Notes under the pieces: model-generated
Seen by the model: the letters and a program-made list of their open reading frames with translations, nothing else
The model's database searches: none
Told to the model about the DNA's origin: nothing
Shown here: one piece after another, positions 60,914 to 64,000 of the stretch
Position numbering within the stretch: the stretch's first letter is position 1
Layout of the letters: each line of letters opens with the position of its first letter
Program-made: the position numbers and the translations under genes
Assembly (NCBI GenBank): GCA_020632925.1
Contig: JACKER010000012.1
Location: forward strand, 62,001-126,000
Length of the DNA: 64,000 bases
Direction: 5' to 3'
Source of the DNA: Alphaproteobacteria bacterium
Lineage (GTDB): Bacteria; Myxococcota_A; UBA796; GCA-2862545

Positions 60914-62218
60914 CTACGCGGGCATCGCGAACACCCGGTGTCCCATCAGCCAGATCTCGGTCTTGCCGTTGTGGCTGGTCACGCGGAACAGATCGAGCGC
61001 TCGGTGGGCGAGATCGAGCGCATCGCCGGTGACGCCGCCCGCTTCGATGCGCGCGAGCACCTCGTCGGCCCTGCCGTAGTAGCGGTCGGCAGGGACGAGC
61101 AGTCCGCCGAGCGCGTGGTGGGTCCGGTGGTGGTTGTACCAGTGGAAGTGCGCTCCGAGCCGCCTCCGGAGCTCGCCCACGTCACCGAACGTGACCCTGT
61201 CGATCAGCTCCTTCTGCAGGTTCCCGTTGAACACCTCGATCTTGCCGTTCGTGGAAGGTACGTCGACCTTGATCTGGTCGACGCCGTACTCCTCGAGCAG
61301 CCGCGTGAACCGGGAGGCGCCCTTCCACGACCAGAAGGCCGAGCCGCCGTCGTGCATGACGGCCTCGGGCTTGCCGTGGCGCTCGACCGCCGCCTCGAAC
61401 GCGGCGATCACGGCGTCGGCGCGCTCGGCGTCGTCGAGGGCCCAGCCGGGAACGAACCGGGTGAAGTCGTCGATGAGCGCGAGGATGAAGACCTGCTGGC
61501 GGTGGATGTGGCGGTGCACGAAGTCGAGGTGCCACATCTGGTTCGGGCGGACGGCTTCGTACTCGCCCGAGTGGTCGCGGCGCTGCACCTTCGGCGGCGT
61601 GTACCCGTCCTCCTCCATGACGCGGCGCACCGTCTGGACGGACACCTTCATGCCCTTGCGGCGCAGCTGGTTGCGCACCTGGGAAGGGCCGAGACCCTGC
61701 TGCTTCCGCCACTCGGAGAGGATCGCCGCGTCGCGCTTCTCCTCGACCGACTTCGGATCGGGGCCGCTGGTCGGTGACGGCCCTTCGCCCTTGGCGGCCT
61801 TCGCGGCCTTGCGCTCCCAGTCCCGCAGGGTGGTGCGCGAGATCTTGAGCTCGCTGGCGGCAGGCCGCAGGCCGATCTGGGCGATGCGCTCGAGCGCCTG
61901 GGCGACCTGGCTGGGCGTGTAGATCTTCGCGACGCGCGGGCGTCGGGTGGGGGGCGGAGCCGCCACGTCGGTCTGCTTCGGCGGGTCCACCACCGACACC
62001 GCCGCGGTGGTCGGTGCCGGCGCGGCCGTGGTCGACGGCGCCGGCTCATCCGTCACCCCAACAGCTTTCTTCCGAGCCAGGTACACCCAGCACGACAGCG
62101 TCCCCGCGGGGATGCCCAGCTCCACAGCCGCCTTCCTGGCGCCGACCTCAGTGGCCCTCGCCGTGGCCTTCGCCTTCTCCTCCGGGCTGTACGCCCGAGC
62201 GTCCCTCGTCCCCATCAC
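60914..62218 (-). CDS. DDE transposase A (434 aa, IS3/IS481-like integrase core)
   Basis: Two helix-turn-helix units (AAVELGIPAGTLSCWVYLAR; IGLRPAASELKISRTTLRDW) flank a Pro/Ala linker. An rve integrase core follows, with Asp in MWHLDFVHRHIH, Asp in AVMHDGGSAFWS and Glu in NGKIEVFNGNLQKELI, plus the usual YNHHRTHHALGG. This looks like an IS481/IS3-type transposase and is clearly different from transposase B. It starts 83 bp from the right end of the element. Confidence 0.9.
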   Translation of the reverse strand: MMGTRDARAYSPEEKAKATARATEVGARKAAVELGIPAGTLSCWVYLARKKAVGVTDEPAPSTTAAPAPTTAAVSVVDPPKQTDVAAPPPTRRPRVAKIYTPSQVAQALERIAQIGLRPAASELKISRTTLRDWERKAAKAAKGEGPSPTSGPDPKSVEEKRDAAILSEWRKQQGLGPSQVRNQLRRKGMKVSVQTVRRVMEEDGYTPPKVQRRDHSGEYEAVRPNQMWHLDFVHRHIHRQQVFILALIDDFTRFVPGWALDDAERADAVIAAFEAAVERHGKPEAVMHDGGSAFWSWKGASRFTRLLEEYGVDQIKVDVPSTNGKIEVFNGNLQKELIDRVTFGDVGELRRRLGAHFHWYNHHRTHHALGGLLVPADRYYGRADEVLARIEAGGVTGDALDLAHRALDLFRVTSHNGKTEIWLMGHRVFAMPA

Positions 62219-62301
62219 CGCTCCGAGCGGGTCGCCTCAGGCCGGACACCACTGTCCGGGGTTCTGGGCCAACCGCGCAGGGTCACGGTGCGGCAACAGC
62301 A

Positions 62302-62683
62302 CCTACGGCAGGGCGCACACCAATCCGCCTGTCCGCGAGGAGCCGGCCTGGGACAACGTCCAGACGCGCCAGCTCGTGGAGCGAGCCTGCTTCGACTGCC
62401 ACAGCAACGAGACGGAATGGCCCTGGTACTCCCACGTGGCCCCTGTCTCGTGGCTCGTCCAGTACGACGTGGACGAAGGGCGCGCCGCCCTGAACTTCTC
62501 GGAGTTCGACCGTCCGCAGGACGAGGCTCACGAGGCCGCCGAAGAGGTCGAGGAGGGTGAGATGCCCTTGCCGATCTTCCTCATCACGCATCCCGACGCT
62601 CGGCTCTCGGACGCGGAACGCGCCCAGCTCATCCAGGGACTCCGTGCGACACTGGGAGAGGAGCAGGCCCACCGAGGTGAGTG

Positions 62684-62684
<1 letters not shown>
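62302..62684 (+). pseudogene. 3' part of the haem-binding-domain protein gene
   Basis: After the target duplication the sequence continues YGRAHTNPPVREEPAWDNVQ, then the haem motif in RACFDCHSNETEWPWYSHVA (CxxCH-like FDCHSNE) and PVSWLVQYDVDEGRAALNFS, with a helical C-terminus. It is open to TGA 62682-62684, which overlaps the response-regulator ATG. The intact protein would be a periplasmic haem-binding protein of about 155 residues; the insertion removes its start and signal. Confidence 0.85.
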
Positions 62685-63351
<667 letters not shown>

Positions 63352-63355
<4 letters not shown>

Positions 63356-64000
63356 CCCGCTCGGTCGCCCAGCAGGTGGCCACGCGTGGCGTGGTGGTCC
63401 TGGTCCTGAGCCTGGCGGTGGTGGGACTCGGCACCGGGACCACGCTGCACGTCCAGCGCGTGCGTGCACTCGACCAGGCCCTGCTCGCCGCCGCCCACGG
63501 GCACGCGCACCCCGAGGTCGACGGCGACTGGGAAGTGGAGGACAGCGAGGCCCCCTTCGACACCTGGATCGTCCGACGCGGCGATCCCCGGATCCCGCTG
63601 GACGCCGTGCGTGAGGTCATCGACGAAGAGGTCGCGATCTTCCTGGACGAGGGCGACGAGCGCATGGTGCTGCTGCCGGTGGAGGACGACGAGGACGACC
63701 GGCACATGGTGGTCGCCGCGGCCGCACCGCGACTCACGCTCGCCCGAACGGTCGGCCCGTTCGCGATCGTCTACGTGCTGCTCTCGACGTTGGTGGCCGG
63801 TGTCGCCTCCGTCGTGCTCGTGTGGACGGTGCGAACCGCCTTCTCCCCGGTCCGGAGGGCGCGCGAGGAAGCCGAGCAGGTGCTCGGGTTCGGACAGGGA
63901 GCTCGCCTGACCGAGGAGGCGCCCCTCGAGGTCCGCTCGCTGCTGGTCGCGATCAACGGCCTGCTCGAGCGCTTGGACACGGCCTGGGCGACCCAGGGAA
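63352..64000 (+). CDS. sensor histidine kinase, N-terminal part (runs off right edge)
   Basis: ATG 63352 overlaps the response-regulator stop codon (ATGA). The visible 216 residues show TM1 (GVVVLVLSLAVVGLGTGTTL) and a periplasmic sensor of about 110 residues rich in His/Asp/Glu (AAAHGHAHPEVDGDWEVEDS; EDDEDDRHMV). TM2 (IVYVLLSTLVAGVASVVLVW) and the beginning of a HAMP domain (FSPVRRAREEAEQV) follow. The kinase domain is outside the window. The acidic/His-rich sensor region fits metal sensing. Confidence 0.88.

Larger units (their letters stand above)
58845..62301 (-). mobile_element. transposon with two DDE transposases and 6-bp target duplication
   Basis: The 3,457-bp element is flanked by direct repeats CCTACG (58839-58844 and 62302-62307). 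Its ends are imperfect inverted repeats beginning TGCNG and sharing CCGTGACCC (17 of 22 positions match by my count), with 5'-TG...CA-3' termini. Removing it restores the host gene's reading frame. It encodes two different DDE-type recombinases on the minus strand and no AAA+ ATPase or cargo. I cannot match it to a named IS family. Confidence 0.85.

Overview
The window is GC-rich chromosomal DNA. Its lipoprotein signal sequences, its many sigma-54 enhancer-binding regulators and its gene families suggest a Myxococcota-type (former deltaproteobacterial) bacterium. This is an inference; no rRNA or marker gene is present. The left 2.8 kb (a Tc-toxin-A-like protein running off the edge, an OmpR-type regulator, a small Cys-rich lipoprotein) looks like resident chromosome. 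It ends at a 3' fragment of a tRNA-Trp gene whose orientation is that of an attachment-site scar, with accessory DNA to its right.

From 3 to 40 kb lies a metal-resistance island bracketed by three identical 2,548-bp IS91-like elements (3079-5626 on +; 34626-37173 and 37178-39725 on -, the last two separated only by a tetramer). Inside are (i) a minus-strand operon of nine genes: a Cu/Ag P-type ATPase, a PD-(D/E)XK-like protein, a START-like secreted protein, an ABC1/UbiB kinase, a phospholipid-type methyltransferase, a His-rich protein and CzcC-CzcB-CzcA; (ii) a ZraSR/HydHG-like sensor kinase and sigma-54 response regulator; (iii) a plus-strand operon CusC-CusB-CusA, HMBD lipoprotein, DUF2231 protein, Kup-type potassium transporter and DUF6370 protein. 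All three units have well-matched sigma-54 promoters and share a palindromic enhancer box, so they read as one autoregulated metal regulon. CusA carries an insertion with two canonical EF-hand loops.

From 40.0 to 46.6 kb is a compact plus-strand cassette of eight mostly unrecognised genes (Arg-rich and acidic linkers, beta-rich domains, a transglutaminase-like protein, a two-helix membrane protein). It may be a cryptic virus-like or protein-assembly module. From 46.6 to 51.3 kb is a nitrosative-stress-type operon (RIC/YtfE di-iron protein, MIP18-like, DUF2249, NnrS-like, hemerythrin) divergent from a sigma-54 regulator with an N-terminal Cys cluster; a sigma-54 promoter and a long palindrome lie between them. 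From 51.3 to 58.3 kb is a TetR-controlled efflux operon in which an RND pump and a TolC-type outer-membrane factor are one open reading frame, joined through what looks like an internal signal peptide.

The right end holds a haem-binding-protein gene cut in two by a 3,457-bp transposon that encodes two different DDE transposases. Its 6-bp target duplication can be read directly, and removing the element restores the gene. That gene overlaps an OmpR-type response regulator and a sensor kinase that runs off the right edge.
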